The notes: generated from the letters alone by a model not told the origin. A stretch of 64,000 nt of DNA from Arthrobacter liuii (GCF_014639275.1 NZ_BMFW01000022.1:1-64000); one strand, 5' to 3'; shown: positions 7,441 to 17,204, numbered from the stretch's first letter. Program-made: numbers and translations.

Positions 7441-10400
7441 GCGTGGCCCTTTGCGGTGGTCTCGGCAGGAAGCCCGTCCGGTTCCTGTTCTTCCTCGTCC
7501 TGGCGCTGCTCCTCCTGGTCCGGTTCCTGCCCGGCGTCCAAGGACCGCTCCTCAAGGTGCTCGTCAATCTCTGCCCCGAGGCTGCGCAGCACGTCAAGCA
7601 CCAGGCCCACCACCACGATGTACACGCCGATGTCGAAGATGGTGGAGGTGACGAACTTAATGTCGCCAAACACGGGCAGCCACACCTGGATGATGGCGGA
7701 CTGGAACACTTGGCCGCCCAACAGCAGGGGCACCACGGCGGAGGCGGCGGCCAGGGCCAGGCCGATGCCCAGCAGTGCGCCGGCGCTCAGGGGCGCCGCT
7801 TCCCGCAGCTCGAAGCGCCCGCCCGCCAGGTAGCGGATGGTAAGGGCCAGGCCCGCAGTGAGGCCACCGGCGAAACCGCCGCCCGGCAGGTTGTGGCCGG
7901 CCAGCAGCAGGTACAGCGAGAAGATGATCATGGAGTGGAAGATCAGGCGGGTCACCACCTCGAAGATGATGGACCGGCGCTCCGGTGCGAGTGTCCGGCC
8001 CGCCACGATCCAGGGGTCGCGGGCGGCCGCCGCGAACCTCCGGCTGATGGCCAGGGCAGCGCCGTCCCGGGAACCTGGATCCACGCCGTGGAAGCGTCCC
8101 ACGGTGCCCGCGGCAACAGACGCGGATGCCTGCAGGCGTTCGCCGCGGCCGCGCACGAAGATCAGGCTGGCAACACCGGTGGCGGCGAGCGCCAGGACGC
8201 TGATCTCACCAAACGTGTCCCAGGCGCGGATGTCCACCAGGGTCACGTTGACCACGTTCAGGCCGCCGCCGCCTTCATAGGCAAGCTGCGGAAACTGCAG
8301 TGATACGGGAATCGCGGTCCGGGCACCCATGGCGAACATCGCAGCGAACACCATGGTCACGCCGAACCCCGCCCCGATGATCACGCGCACCACCCGGTAT
8401 TTTCCGCCGGTACGGTCCCGTAGTTCGGGCGGCAGGCTGCGCATGGCCAGGACGAACGCCACCAGGATGATGGTCTCCACCAGCATCTGGGTCAGGGCCA
8501 GGTCCGGGGCGCCCTGCAGTGCGAACACCAGCGCGATGCCATACCCGGTCACGGACACCATGAGCACGGCAAGGAAGCGCTTGTTGGCCTTGACGGCGGC
8601 CAGGGCGCCAATCACGATGCCCACCCCGGCCACGAGCTGCAGCGGCGAGTTCGGATCCACAAGGTAGATGTCCTGGGGCAGGGCGTTGCCGCCAAGCAGG
8701 ATGGCAGCTAGCGGCAGGACGAACGCAACACTGAGGATCACTGCAAGGTAGAAGTACAGCGAACCGCGCTGCGTCCGGCCGGTGATCCAGACGGCCGCGT
8801 CGTCCAGGGCGCCGATGGTCAGCTGGTAGGCACGGTCGCCGTCCACCCAGCCCGGGACCAGGGACTGCGCGCGGGCCACGGCGTTGCGGCCAAAGTACAT
8901 CGCCAGGCCCAGCACGAAGGTGACGGCCGTCAGCCCAAGCGCCGGGGTGAAACCGTGCCACAACGCAAGGTGCCCTGCCTGCTCAACTGGCGTGCCGGCG
9001 TCGGGCGCCGTGGAAGCGAACAGCGCCGCGTACGGCTGGATCCAGGCATCCACCGGAACCGGCCATAGCCCGTAGGCGACGGTCAGGATGCTGAGGATTG
9101 CCGGGGCGGCCAGGAAGGAGGGCCTGACCGCTTTGAAAGGGGTGGCGTCCACGCCGTGCTTGACGGCAAACGCACCCCACATGAAGCGGGCGCTGTAGGC
9201 GAAGGTAAGGATCGACCCCACCGCCAGCCCAACCAGCACCACCATGCCCCACGGGCCGGAATGGGGGTCGGCAGCATGGTGAACGAACGCCTCCAGCACC
9301 GATTCCTTGGCAACGAACCCGGCCAGCAGGGGAACTCCCGCCATGGACGCGGCGCCGATCCCGGCCACGATGCCCAGCGCCCGGGAGGAGCGGAAAACGC
9401 CGGACAGTTTGCGGACGTCCCTGGTGCCGGACTGGTGGTCGATGATGCCCACCACCAGGAAGAGCGTGGCCTTGAACAGGCCGTGGGCCAGCAGCATGGC
9501 CAGGCCCGCCAGCGCGGCGTCAGGCGTTCCCAGGCCCACCACCATGGTGAGGAACCCCAGCTGGCTGACGGTGCCGTAGGCGAGGATGAGCTTGATGTCG
9601 CTCTGCCGCAGCGCCCGGTAACCGCCCACCAGCATGGTGGCCAGGCCCAGCCCCAGGACCACGGGCTGCCAATACGCCGTGTCCGAGAATCCCGGCGCAA
9701 GGCGTGCCACCAGGTAAATGCCGGCCTTCACCATCGCCGCTGCATGCAGGTAGGCGCTGACGGGGGTGGGCGCAGCCATGGCGCCCGGCAGCCAGAAGTG
9801 GAACGGGACCAGCGCGGACTTGGTGATGGCGCCCACCAGGATGAGTACGACGGCGGCACTCACCACGCCGCCGGATGTCCCGGCGGCCAGCGCGGAGGCC
9901 TGGTCCAGGATGCTGGAGATGCGGTAGGTTCCGGCGGTGGCGCCGAGCATGATCAGGCCCACCAGCATGGCCAGTCCGCCCGCGGTGGTGACCATCAGCG
10001 CCTGCAGGGCCGAGCGGCGGGCGGCGAGCCGGGTCCGGGCAAAGCCGATCAACAGGTAGGACAGGACGGTGGTCAGTTCCCAGAAAATGAACAGCAGCAG
10101 CAGGTCATCCGCTGCCACCAGGCCGAACATGGCGCCGGCGAAGGCCAGCAGCTGGGCGCCGAAGGCACCGAGGTCCTGGTCCTTCCTTTTGAAGTACCGC
10201 GCGCAGTAGACCAGCACCAGGGAGCCGACGCCGAGCACCAGCAGGGACATCACCCAGGCCAGCGCGTCCATCCGGAAGGCGAACTCCAGGTGAAGACTGG
10301 GGATCCATTCGATGTCCTCCGTGACCGCGCCGGATCCGGTGTAGATGGGGTTGTGCTGGAACAGCAGCCAGCCGAAGGAAACAGCCGGAACAGCAGCCAG

Positions 10401-10487
10401 CGCGTAGAACGCGTTGCGGCCCCATAGCCTGAAGAGGAAGGGCGCCAGGACAGCCACCGAAAAGTGCACGGCAAGGACTGTTATCAC
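7437..10487 (-). CDS. mrpA: Mrp Na+/H+ antiporter subunit A (MrpA-MrpB fusion)
   Basis: A protein of about 1016 residues. The first 500 form the NuoL-like antiporter module (FWELTTVLSYLLIGFARTR, and the KSALVPFHFWLPGAMAAPTPVSAYLHAAAMVKAGIYL region with its key Lys residues). After a linker come the MrpA C-terminal domain and a full MrpB domain (RLIFHSMIIFSLYLLLAGHN and PGGGFAGGLTAGLALTIRYL). An acidic tail of about 45 residues closes it. I chose GTG 10487 (ITVLAVHFSVAVLAP follows) because GGAG lies 6-7 bases upstream and family N-termini align there; an in-frame ATG at 10541 adds 18 residues. First gene of the operon. Confidence 0.94.
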   Translation of the reverse strand: MITVLAVHFSVAVLAPFLFRLWGRNAFYALAAVPAVSFGWLLFQHNPIYTGSGAVTEDIEWIPSLHLEFAFRMDALAWVMSLLVLGVGSLVLVYCARYFKRKDQDLGAFGAQLLAFAGAMFGLVAADDLLLLFIFWELTTVLSYLLIGFARTRLAARRSALQALMVTTAGGLAMLVGLIMLGATAGTYRISSILDQASALAAGTSGGVVSAAVVLILVGAITKSALVPFHFWLPGAMAAPTPVSAYLHAAAMVKAGIYLVARLAPGFSDTAYWQPVVLGLGLATMLVGGYRALRQSDIKLILAYGTVSQLGFLTMVVGLGTPDAALAGLAMLLAHGLFKATLFLVVGIIDHQSGTRDVRKLSGVFRSSRALGIVAGIGAASMAGVPLLAGFVAKESVLEAFVHHAADPHSGPWGMVVLVGLAVGSILTFAYSARFMWGAFAVKHGVDATPFKAVRPSFLAAPAILSILTVAYGLWPVPVDAWIQPYAALFASTAPDAGTPVEQAGHLALWHGFTPALGLTAVTFVLGLAMYFGRNAVARAQSLVPGWVDGDRAYQLTIGALDDAAVWITGRTQRGSLYFYLAVILSVAFVLPLAAILLGGNALPQDIYLVDPNSPLQLVAGVGIVIGALAAVKANKRFLAVLMVSVTGYGIALVFALQGAPDLALTQMLVETIILVAFVLAMRSLPPELRDRTGGKYRVVRVIIGAGFGVTMVFAAMFAMGARTAIPVSLQFPQLAYEGGGGLNVVNVTLVDIRAWDTFGEISVLALAATGVASLIFVRGRGERLQASASVAAGTVGRFHGVDPGSRDGAALAISRRFAAAARDPWIVAGRTLAPERRSIIFEVVTRLIFHSMIIFSLYLLLAGHNLPGGGFAGGLTAGLALTIRYLAGGRFELREAAPLSAGALLGIGLALAAASAVVPLLLGGQVFQSAIIQVWLPVFGDIKFVTSTIFDIGVYIVVVGLVLDVLRSLGAEIDEHLEERSLDAGQEPDQEEQRQDEEEQEPDGLPAETTAKGHA

Positions 10488-10668
10488 TGGATTCTCCGCA
10501 ACGTCAGGAATTCGATTGTCAAAAGTTGGAGCAGGCGGCAAAAAGTAAGGTTCGGGAAGGTTCAGTTTACCAAGACCCCTCCCCCGCCCTTCCGGTTATA
10601 TGGCGACACACCGGGCGAAAACCCCGGCAACAAGGGCGCGCGGTCCGCAAGGTGTTCGCCACCGGCGG

Positions 10669-10684
10669 ATACGATGCATCGTAT
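10669..10684. promoter_or_regulatory. Perfect 16-bp palindrome over the MFS start codon
   Basis: ATACGATGCATCGTAT is a perfect inverted repeat that contains both candidate start codons (ATG 10674 and ATG 10683) of the downstream transporter. Such dyads are typical operators of GntR- or TetR-type repressors. No regulator gene lies next to it, so the cognate protein is unknown. Confidence 0.5.
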
Positions 10685-12086
10685 GAACAGCGCCAGCGCT
10701 CCGGGGGCAATGCAGCCTGCCTCCGAACTCGAAACCGGAACCCGGTCCTCCAGCAAGGGCCGCGTCCTGGCCTGGGCTTCCTGGGACTGGGGCTCCGCGG
10801 CCTTCAACGCAGTAATGACCACGTTCGTGTTCACCGTCTACCTGACATCCAACGCCTTCGGCGGCGAGGACAACGCCTCTGCCGTCCTGGGCGCGGCACT
10901 GGCCGTTGCAGGGTTCGCCATCGCGCTGCTGGCACCCGTGACCGGCCAGCGATCGGACGCAGGCGGCCGGCGCAAGCTGTGGCTGGGAGTGAACTCGGCC
11001 GCCGTCGCCATCCTCACCGCCCTGTGCTTCTTCGTGTTCCCGCACCCGGAATTCCTGCTCCTCGGAGCATCCCTGATCGCGCTGGGCAATGTGTTCTTCG
11101 AATTCGCCGGCGTCAACTACAACGCCATGCTGGCCCAGGTCTCCACGCCCCGGAACATCGGCAAGGTCAGCGGCTTCGGCTGGGGCGCCGGCTACTTGGG
11201 CGGCATCGTGGCCCTCCTGATCGTCCTGCAGCTGTTCGTCCAGCCTGCTTTTGACTGGTTCGGCGCATCCACGCAGGACAGCCTCAACATCCGGCTGGTG
11301 GCCGTTTTCTCCGCCCTGTGGTTCTTCGTCTTCGCCCTCCCCGTCCTGTTCGTCGTCCCTGAGCTGCCCCGCTCCCGCCAAGCGGCACGCCTGGGATTCC
11401 TTGCCAGCTATGGGCTGCTGTTGCGGCGGATCAAGGCCATCTACGCCACCAGCCCGCACACCATCTACTTCCTGCTGGCCAGCGCAGTGTTCCGTGACGG
11501 CCTCGCCGCCGTCTTCACGTTCGGCGGCATCATCGCTGCCGGCACCTTCGGTTTTGCGCTGTCCCAGGTCATCTTCTTCGCCATCTTCGGCAACGTGGTG
11601 GCAGCGATCGGCGCGGTGATCGGCGGCTTCCTGGATGACAAGGTGGGTCCGAAGGCCGTGATCACCGGGTCCCTGGTGGGGCTCCTGGTTGCCGGGACCG
11701 CGATCCTGGCCTTGGGCAACGGCAACTATGCCTTCTTCGGCATGGAATGGGCCGGCAGCACCACGTTCTGGGTGTTCGGTCTTTTCCTCTGCCTGTTCGT
11801 CGGGCCCGCCCAGTCCTCGTCCCGCGCCTACCTGGCTCGGTTGGCACCGCACGGTGAGTCAGGCGAACTCTTCGGCCTGTATGCCACCACCGGCCGGGCC
11901 GTCAGCTTCCTGGCTCCGGCCCTGTTCACGCTCTGCATCACCCTGGCCACCCCGCTCGTGCCAGCCGGCCAGGCACAGCGATGGGGCATCGTGGGCATCA
12001 TGGTGGTCCTCCTGGCAGGGCTCCTGGTGCTGCTGCCGGTGAAGTCCCCGGAGAAGGCACCGATCGCCGTGGTCCCTGCCGGCTGA
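10674..12086 (+). CDS. MFS transporter, UMF1/Atg22-like family
   Basis: About 470 residues with 12 predicted membrane helices. The opening RVLAWASWDWGSAAFNAVMTTFVFTVYL, the DAGGRRKLWL loop, FFEFAGVNYNAMLAQVSTP and GPAQSSSRAYLARLAPHGE are hallmarks of the bacterial Atg22/UMF1 (BtlA) branch of the major facilitator superfamily. Substrates of bacterial members are largely unknown. ATG 10674 follows a weak GGCGG site; ATG 10683 is an alternative 3 codons later. Both lie in a palindromic element, so a bound repressor would block initiation. The gene is divergent from the mrp operon with about 190 bases between them. Confidence 0.85.
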   Translation: MHRMNSASAPGAMQPASELETGTRSSSKGRVLAWASWDWGSAAFNAVMTTFVFTVYLTSNAFGGEDNASAVLGAALAVAGFAIALLAPVTGQRSDAGGRRKLWLGVNSAAVAILTALCFFVFPHPEFLLLGASLIALGNVFFEFAGVNYNAMLAQVSTPRNIGKVSGFGWGAGYLGGIVALLIVLQLFVQPAFDWFGASTQDSLNIRLVAVFSALWFFVFALPVLFVVPELPRSRQAARLGFLASYGLLLRRIKAIYATSPHTIYFLLASAVFRDGLAAVFTFGGIIAAGTFGFALSQVIFFAIFGNVVAAIGAVIGGFLDDKVGPKAVITGSLVGLLVAGTAILALGNGNYAFFGMEWAGSTTFWVFGLFLCLFVGPAQSSSRAYLARLAPHGESGELFGLYATTGRAVSFLAPALFTLCITLATPLVPAGQAQRWGIVGIMVVLLAGLLVLLPVKSPEKAPIAVVPAG

Positions 12087-12148
12087 TACCCCTTCCCGTC
12101 CTGTCCAGGGCCCCGCCCAAGTGTTGCCAGGCAGACTAGGCTGGAGTC

Positions 12149-12631
12149 ATGAACGTGGACGAAACGAATCTTCCCGGCCTTGGCCGCCGGAAGGATTTCA
12201 TGACCGCCTCCGGACGCCGCATCGGCGTGGTGGAGCTGCGGGAAGGACAAACGGAACTCATCGTTTCCACCTGGGACGACCCCGACACCTGCCAGGCTTC
12301 CATTCCACTCACCAGCGACGAAGCAGCCACGCTTGGCAATCTCCTGGGCGGCATGCACCTGGCCATGAAGCTCACGGAGGAGCACAAGGACGTCCCGGGC
12401 ATCGTCACCCGGCAGTTCTCCATCGCGGCGGACTCCCCGTTCCAGAACCAGCCCATGGGCAAGGCGTCCATCCGCACGCGGTGCGGTGTTTCCATCGTGG
12501 CCATCATGCGCGAGGGTGAGGTACTGCCTTCGCCGGGGCCCGACGTCGTCCTTCACGCAGGTGACCTGCTGGTGGCGGTGGGCACCCAGGAAGGCCTCGA
12601 CTCTGCGGCCGATATCCTGCGCCACGGCTAG
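12149..12631 (+). CDS. TrkA-C domain regulatory subunit of cation:proton antiporter
   Basis: A 160-residue soluble protein. The C-terminal half (about 75-158) is a TrkA-C (RCK_C) domain: GKASIRTRCGVSIVAIMREGE, then the GDLLVAVGTQEGLD motif. The N-terminal 70 residues resemble the KhtT/YhaT regulatory subunit. It ends 5 bases before the transporter gene, so the two are almost certainly co-translated. In the family this subunit binds nucleotides or cations at the cytoplasmic face and gates the K+/H+ antiporter partner. Confidence 0.85.
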   Translation: MNVDETNLPGLGRRKDFMTASGRRIGVVELREGQTELIVSTWDDPDTCQASIPLTSDEAATLGNLLGGMHLAMKLTEEHKDVPGIVTRQFSIAADSPFQNQPMGKASIRTRCGVSIVAIMREGEVLPSPGPDVVLHAGDLLVAVGTQEGLDSAADILRHG

Positions 12632-12636
12632 TTCCC

Positions 12637-13818
12637 ATGGACCCGTTGGCCCAGACCCTCGTTGAACTGGGGGCCGTTGTGTTCTGCCTCGGCCTCCTGG
12701 CAAGGCTGGCAGGACGGATCGGCATGTCACCCATCCCGTTCTACCTACTGGGCGGGCTGGCATTCGGCGCCGGCGGCATCATCAAGCTTGAAGGTATGCA
12801 CGAGTTCGCCCACCTCTCCGGCGAGATCGGCGTGATCCTCCTGCTGCTTATGCTCGGACTGGAATATACGGCTGCCGAGCTCTTTACCGGCCTGCGCCGT
12901 TCGTGGCAGGCCGGCATCCTCGACCTCGTCCTGAACTTCCTGCCCGGCGCCGGGCTTGCCCTGCTCCTGGGGTGGGGTGCGGTAGGCGCCATGGTGATGG
13001 GCGGCGTCACGTACATTTCCTCGTCAGGCATCGCTGCCAAGGTCATCACGGACCTCGGCCGCCTTGGTAACCGCGAAACCCCCGTGGTGCTGTCCATCCT
13101 GGTGTTCGAGGACCTGGCCATGGCCGTCTACCTGCCCATCCTCACGGCCACGCTTGCGGGCGTCGGCTTCCTCGGCGGGCTCACCACGGTGGGGATTGCC
13201 CTGGCCGTGGTCACCGTGGTCCTCAAGGTGGCGCTGCGGCACGGGCACCATGTCTCCAAGGCGGTGCACAGCGAGAACTCGGAGGTCTTCCTGCTCAATG
13301 TTCTCGGGGCGGCCCTGCTCGTGGCCGGCGCAGCGTCCGCCATGCAGGTGTCGGCGGCCGTGGGGGCCTTCATGCTGGGCATCGCCATCTCAGGTTCGAC
13401 GGCCCACAACGCCACCCGGATCCTTGAGCCGCTGCGGGACCTGTTTGCGGCCATCTTCTTTGTGGCGTTCGGGCTCAACACGGACCCCGCCTCCATTCCC
13501 CCGGTCCTGGGGTGGGCGCTGGTCCTGGCCTTGGCCACGGCAGGTACCAAGATGGTTACCGGGATCTGGGCGGCAAAGCAGGCCGGGATCGCCCGGCCCG
13601 GCCGCTTCCGTGCCGGCGCCGCACTGGTGGCCCGCGGCGAATTCTCCATCGTGATCGCGGGCCTGGCGGTTGCCTCAGGCGCCATTCCGCACGATCTTGC
13701 GGCGCTGGCCACCGCCTATGTGCTGCTGATGGCGGTGATGGGGCCGCTGGCCGCACGCTACGTGGAGCCGCTGGCCCGGCCGTTCATCCGCCGGCCGGCA
13801 GTCGCCCCGCAGCTTTAG
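12637..13818 (+). CDS. Cation:proton antiporter, CPA2 (KefB/KhtU-like)
   Basis: A 393-residue protein with 12-13 hydrophobic segments. The segment EIGVILLLLMLGLEYTAAEL, the GVTYISSSGIAAKVITDLGRLGNRETP region, and FEDLAMAVYLPIL (with the membrane Asp expected for CPA2 ion binding) place it in the monovalent cation:proton antiporter-2 family. There is no C-terminal TrkA-N or TrkA-C domain; the regulatory domain is supplied by the gene 5 bases upstream. The pair most likely exports K+ (or another monovalent cation) in exchange for H+. Confidence 0.9.
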   Translation: MDPLAQTLVELGAVVFCLGLLARLAGRIGMSPIPFYLLGGLAFGAGGIIKLEGMHEFAHLSGEIGVILLLLMLGLEYTAAELFTGLRRSWQAGILDLVLNFLPGAGLALLLGWGAVGAMVMGGVTYISSSGIAAKVITDLGRLGNRETPVVLSILVFEDLAMAVYLPILTATLAGVGFLGGLTTVGIALAVVTVVLKVALRHGHHVSKAVHSENSEVFLLNVLGAALLVAGAASAMQVSAAVGAFMLGIAISGSTAHNATRILEPLRDLFAAIFFVAFGLNTDPASIPPVLGWALVLALATAGTKMVTGIWAAKQAGIARPGRFRAGAALVARGEFSIVIAGLAVASGAIPHDLAALATAYVLLMAVMGPLAARYVEPLARPFIRRPAVAPQL

Positions 13819-13833
13819 GCCGCGGCGGTGTGG

Positions 13834-13859
13834 CGGGCACCGGCGGCGGGTGCCCGTTT
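13834..13859 (+). terminator. Probable intrinsic terminator after the antiporter gene
   Basis: An 8-bp GC stem (CGGGCACC with GGTGCCCG, loop 13842-13848) is followed by TTT. It sits between the convergent antiporter and dcd genes. The short U-run makes it a moderate call. Confidence 0.5.
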
Positions 13860-13867
13860 CCGGCGCG

Positions 13868-14443
13868 CTAAATGCTGGTGCGGTGGAAATTCAGGTGGCT
13901 GCGGCTGGCAGTAGGACCGCGCTGGCCCTGGTACCGGTTGCCGTACTCCCCCTGGCCGTAGGGGTACTCCGCGGCGGAGCTTAGCCGGAAGAAGCAGAGC
14001 TGGCCGATCTTCATGCCCGGCCACAGTTTGATGGGCAGCGTGGCCATGTTGGACAGTTCGAGGGTCACGTGTCCGGAAAAGCCCGGGTCGATGAAGCCTG
14101 CGGTGGAGTGCGTCAGCAGGCCCAGCCGCCCCAGGGACGACTTGCCTTCCAGGCGGGCCGCAATGTCGTCAGGCAGCGTCACTGTTTCGTAGGTGGAACC
14201 CAGGACGAACTCCCCCGGGTGCAGGATAAATGCCTCGTCCTGCTCCACTTCCACGAGCCGTGTCAGCTCGGGCTGCTCCTGCGCTGGATCGATGTGCGCG
14301 TACTTGTGGTTGTCGAACAACCGGAAGAATTTATCGATCCGGACATCCACGGACGACGGCTGGACCATCGCCGGATCGTACGGTTCCAGCACGATCCGCT
14401 GGGAATCAATTTCGGCACGAATGTCGCGGTCAGAGATCAGCAC
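13868..14443 (-). CDS. dcd: dCTP deaminase, probably bifunctional (dUMP-forming)
   Basis: A 191-residue protein beginning [21 protein letters not shown] and containing the family core [44 protein letters not shown] (about 109-140) and [13 protein letters not shown]. The length and the [13 protein letters not shown] version match the mycobacterial enzyme, which both deaminates dCTP and hydrolyses the resulting dUTP to dUMP. The E. coli type stops at dUTP and reads differently at this site. The product feeds dTMP synthesis. Monocistronic, convergent with the antiporter pair. Confidence 0.93.
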   Translation of the reverse strand: MLISDRDIRAEIDSQRIVLEPYDPAMVQPSSVDVRIDKFFRLFDNHKYAHIDPAQEQPELTRLVEVEQDEAFILHPGEFVLGSTYETVTLPDDIAARLEGKSSLGRLGLLTHSTAGFIDPGFSGHVTLELSNMATLPIKLWPGMKIGQLCFFRLSSAAEYPYGQGEYGNRYQGQRGPTASRSHLNFHRTSI

Positions 14444-14573
14444 CGTCCCAAATTACCGTATCGGTTATCCACAACTGCACTTACCCGTTGTTGCTGTGGC
14501 CTCCTGGGGCTAATGTTGCGAATGAAAGCCGCCGGAATGGTCTCCCGGATGGCGTAACAGAGCTGGGGATGTT

Positions 14574-16298
14574 GTGAATAAATTAGTGGCACCGTCTTTT
14601 GTTGGCGTGCTCTGTGCGTTGGCGCTGGTCTCTTCCTCCGCCACCGCACCTTCCGCGCCCCTGCCGTTGGGACAGGCGGGCGCCGCGAGCATCTCGCTGG
14701 CGGCTCCCCTGGTGCGCGACGCCGGAACGTCCAGCAAGGGGGACGGCTCCGCCGGGAGCCTCACCCCCGCAGTGGACCCGGCCATCCGGGTCGCATCGCC
14801 CCTGCCGGAGGCCACCGCCGCACCGGCTCCCACGTCCGCGCCTGTGGCGCCCGCTCCCTCAACGGTTGCGGTCGCACCCGCCACGGAACCGCTGTCAGCG
14901 CCGGCACCGGCCGTCTCTACAGCCCCGGTTCCCCAGACAGCTTCCATTCCTCCGCTGTGGGCACCCGACCAGGAACTGGCGTCACCGTCCACTACGCGGC
15001 TGGCTGCTCCCGAGTCTGCCGCCGCCCTTCCTGCCACTGAAGCCTTGGTCCCGGACAGCAATTCAGCGGCCATCCTTACCGTGTTCACCAAGATCAACGA
15101 GTACCGGGTGGCCAACGGCCTGAACAAGGTGAAGTACCACCCCACTGTGGCCGCTTTGGCCCAGGACTGGTCGGATAACATCGCCACGCGCGAGGTGATC
15201 GAGCACAGGGCGAGTTTCTGGACAGATCCCCGCGCCTTGAGTCCCAATAATGGCGCCGGCGAGGTCATTGCCATCCGCACCGACCGCGACGCCGCCCAGC
15301 TTGTGGAGTGGTGGAAGGGATCGCCCGGCCACAATGCCATGCTCCTCGATCCGCGCTTCAACGTGATGGGCGCCGGCATCTCCTACACCAACTCCACCTA
15401 CCAGATCTGGGGCGTGGTGGACTTCTTCGGTTACACCACGCTGCCGGCGGGCACTCTCGACTCCCCGGGCGGCGCGGGATCCGGCGGTGCCTTCCCGCCA
15501 CCGCCGCCAAGTCTGTGCGATGCACCTGTCAGGCACATGCCACCCACCCTTAACCTTTCCGCAGCAGCGATCACGGGGCCGGCCGACCTCGTTTCCGTCG
15601 ACGCAGCCGGCCAACTGCTGAACCGGGCGTCCACCGGGCCCCGCACCTATGCAGCGGCCAAGGTCATCGGCTCGGGCTTCGGCGGAGCCAAGGAAGTCTT
15701 TGTCACCGACTGGGACCGCGACGGCACCTATGACGTCCTGACCCAATGGACCACCGGCAATCTCACTCTGCAACGGGGCATCTCCAGCGGCGGCTTCGAG
15801 GCCCCCATCACCCTCGGCGCGGGCGGCTGGGACACCCTGACCCTGGCAGTAGGCGGCTGGTGTGCCAACAACCGGATGCCCCAGATCCTGGCCCTCGACG
15901 GGGCTGGGAACCTGTTCCTCTACGGCAACAAGGGGACCGGCGACATCGCGGAGCGGGTCACCGTAGCCACCGGCGTTTACGCCTCCCGGCTGTCCATGGT
16001 GGACTACGACAGCGACGGCTTCCAGGACATCCTGGGACTGAAGACGGACGGCAGCGTACTGCTCTACCGCGGGTGGGGAACCACCGCCCTCCGCGCAGAG
16101 GCGCGGCCCACCATCGCAACCGGATGGACCGACGTCACGGGAATCCGGCCACTGCGCAATGTGACCGGGCTGAACTCCACGGGCGTGGCGCTCCGCCGGG
16201 CCAATGACGTCGTGCAGTACTGGGACCTGAGCGCCGGAAGCCTGGCATCGCCGTCGAACATCCCCGGCCCCTGGACCGGGCAGCGGCTGGCCCAGTAA
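14574..16298 (+). CDS. Secreted CAP-domain protein with C-terminal FG-GAP/VCBS-like repeats
   Basis: A 574-residue protein starting at GTG 14574. Residues 1-25 form a signal peptide, followed by a low-complexity Pro/Ala/Thr/Ser linker to about residue 160. Residues about 163-285 are a CAP/SCP domain (INEYRVANGLNKVKYHPTVA, EHRASFW, GEVIAIR, WWKGSPGHNAMLLDPRF). The rest (about 310-570) carries repeats with Asp-rich calcium-type loops (DWDRDGTYDVL, DYDSDGFQDIL), as in FG-GAP/VCBS propellers. It probably acts at or outside the cell surface. The biochemical role of bacterial CAP proteins is mostly unknown. Confidence 0.85.
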   Translation: MNKLVAPSFVGVLCALALVSSSATAPSAPLPLGQAGAASISLAAPLVRDAGTSSKGDGSAGSLTPAVDPAIRVASPLPEATAAPAPTSAPVAPAPSTVAVAPATEPLSAPAPAVSTAPVPQTASIPPLWAPDQELASPSTTRLAAPESAAALPATEALVPDSNSAAILTVFTKINEYRVANGLNKVKYHPTVAALAQDWSDNIATREVIEHRASFWTDPRALSPNNGAGEVIAIRTDRDAAQLVEWWKGSPGHNAMLLDPRFNVMGAGISYTNSTYQIWGVVDFFGYTTLPAGTLDSPGGAGSGGAFPPPPPSLCDAPVRHMPPTLNLSAAAITGPADLVSVDAAGQLLNRASTGPRTYAAAKVIGSGFGGAKEVFVTDWDRDGTYDVLTQWTTGNLTLQRGISSGGFEAPITLGAGGWDTLTLAVGGWCANNRMPQILALDGAGNLFLYGNKGTGDIAERVTVATGVYASRLSMVDYDSDGFQDILGLKTDGSVLLYRGWGTTALRAEARPTIATGWTDVTGIRPLRNVTGLNSTGVALRRANDVVQYWDLSAGSLASPSNIPGPWTGQRLAQ

Positions 16299-16337
16299 GG
16301 CAAGGGCCGGGCCGGCGGCTTGAGACGGCCAGCGGCG

Positions 16338-16799
16338 TCAGACGGCCGGCTGGAGCTCCAGCACGTGCTTCAGCTTGTCCAACTGGGCAACGTCGGAGCT
16401 GACACGGCGCTGCAGCATCCCGTCCAGGAAGGAAAAGCTGCTGAGGAACCCGAACCGTCCCTCGCGCTTCGCTTCCATGGCGAACCGTACGCGCGTTCCG
16501 GCGTCTTCGGTGCTGAGGTAGTAACCGCCCCAGCGGGTTGCGGGCCCGGAGACGATGTGGAATTGGATTTCAGCGCCGGGCCGCACGTTGGTGATCTCCA
16601 GGTCCGCGGGGATGCTCAGCCCGGAGCGTCCAGCAACCATTTTGCGGTACACGGCACCTTTGGCTTCGGCCGGCCCCTGCACGAGCTTCACGCTGCGCAC
16701 ATCGTTCCGCCACGACGGAAGATTGGTTGCGTCAAGGAGGTATTGGTACACGCCCACGGCGTCGCGCTCTATGAGGACCTCGTGCTCTGCGATTGCCAT
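16338..16799 (-). CDS. SRPBCC (START-like) family protein
   Basis: About 153 residues from ATG 16799 (MAIAEHEVLIERDAVGVYQYLLDATNLPSWRNDV). The alternating strand pattern, the early LPSWR motif and the long C-terminal helix (about 118-150) are those of polyketide cyclase/SRPBCC ligand-binding folds. I placed the start at MAIAEHEV because an AGGAAA site precedes it and family N-termini begin there; the frame stays open for 37 more residues upstream. The ligand is unknown. Convergent with the CAP-domain gene. Confidence 0.75.
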   Translation of the reverse strand: MAIAEHEVLIERDAVGVYQYLLDATNLPSWRNDVRSVKLVQGPAEAKGAVYRKMVAGRSGLSIPADLEITNVRPGAEIQFHIVSGPATRWGGYYLSTEDAGTRVRFAMEAKREGRFGFLSSFSFLDGMLQRRVSSDVAQLDKLKHVLELQPAV

Positions 16800-17038
16800 G
16801 AAGAAATTTCCTGTGGTTGACGTCGGCTTCCGCAATAGCTGCCTCCCCCACGCGGCGGCTACCCGCATCAGGTTAGCCAGCGCCCAACGCCCAAACCTAG
16901 ACGGCACCACGGACGTTATTGAAGAGTTACTGGATGACGTCCCGTGTTGCAGGACACGGAACCACCGCTCGCCAAGGTTGGCGGGGAGCCCGCAGATCTG
17001 CGCTAAGCTAAGTTCTGCCCCGCGCGAGTGGCGGCGAC

Positions 17039-17109
17039 GCGGCTGTAGCTCAATGGTAGAGCGCTAGCTTCCCAAGCTTGATACGCGGGTTCGATTCCCG
17101 TCAGCCGCT
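17039..17109 (+). tRNA. tRNA-Gly (anticodon CCC)
   Basis: Folds as a cloverleaf of 71 bases: acceptor GCGGCTG pairing with CAGCCGC, D arm GCTC/GAGC, anticodon loop TTCCCAA with CCC at positions 34-36, a 4-base variable loop, and T arm GCGGG-TTCGATT-CCCGT. Discriminator base T. The anticodon stem has one T-T mismatch at the second pair. CCA is not encoded. It reads GGG glycine codons. Confidence 0.95.
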
Positions 17110-17204
17110 CTCTCGCCCCGGCTGCCACCGCCCACGGGTCCGTTTGGTGGCAGGGTGTAGCGTCGGTAGTGAGGAGCCTATTCGGCTCCGCTACAGGAGC
17201 AATC

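Noticed and set aside
17066..17082. tRNA-Gly pseudogene because of a T-T mismatch in the anticodon stem
   Set aside because: All other stems pair, invariant loop bases are present and the CCC loop is intact, so it is most likely functional.
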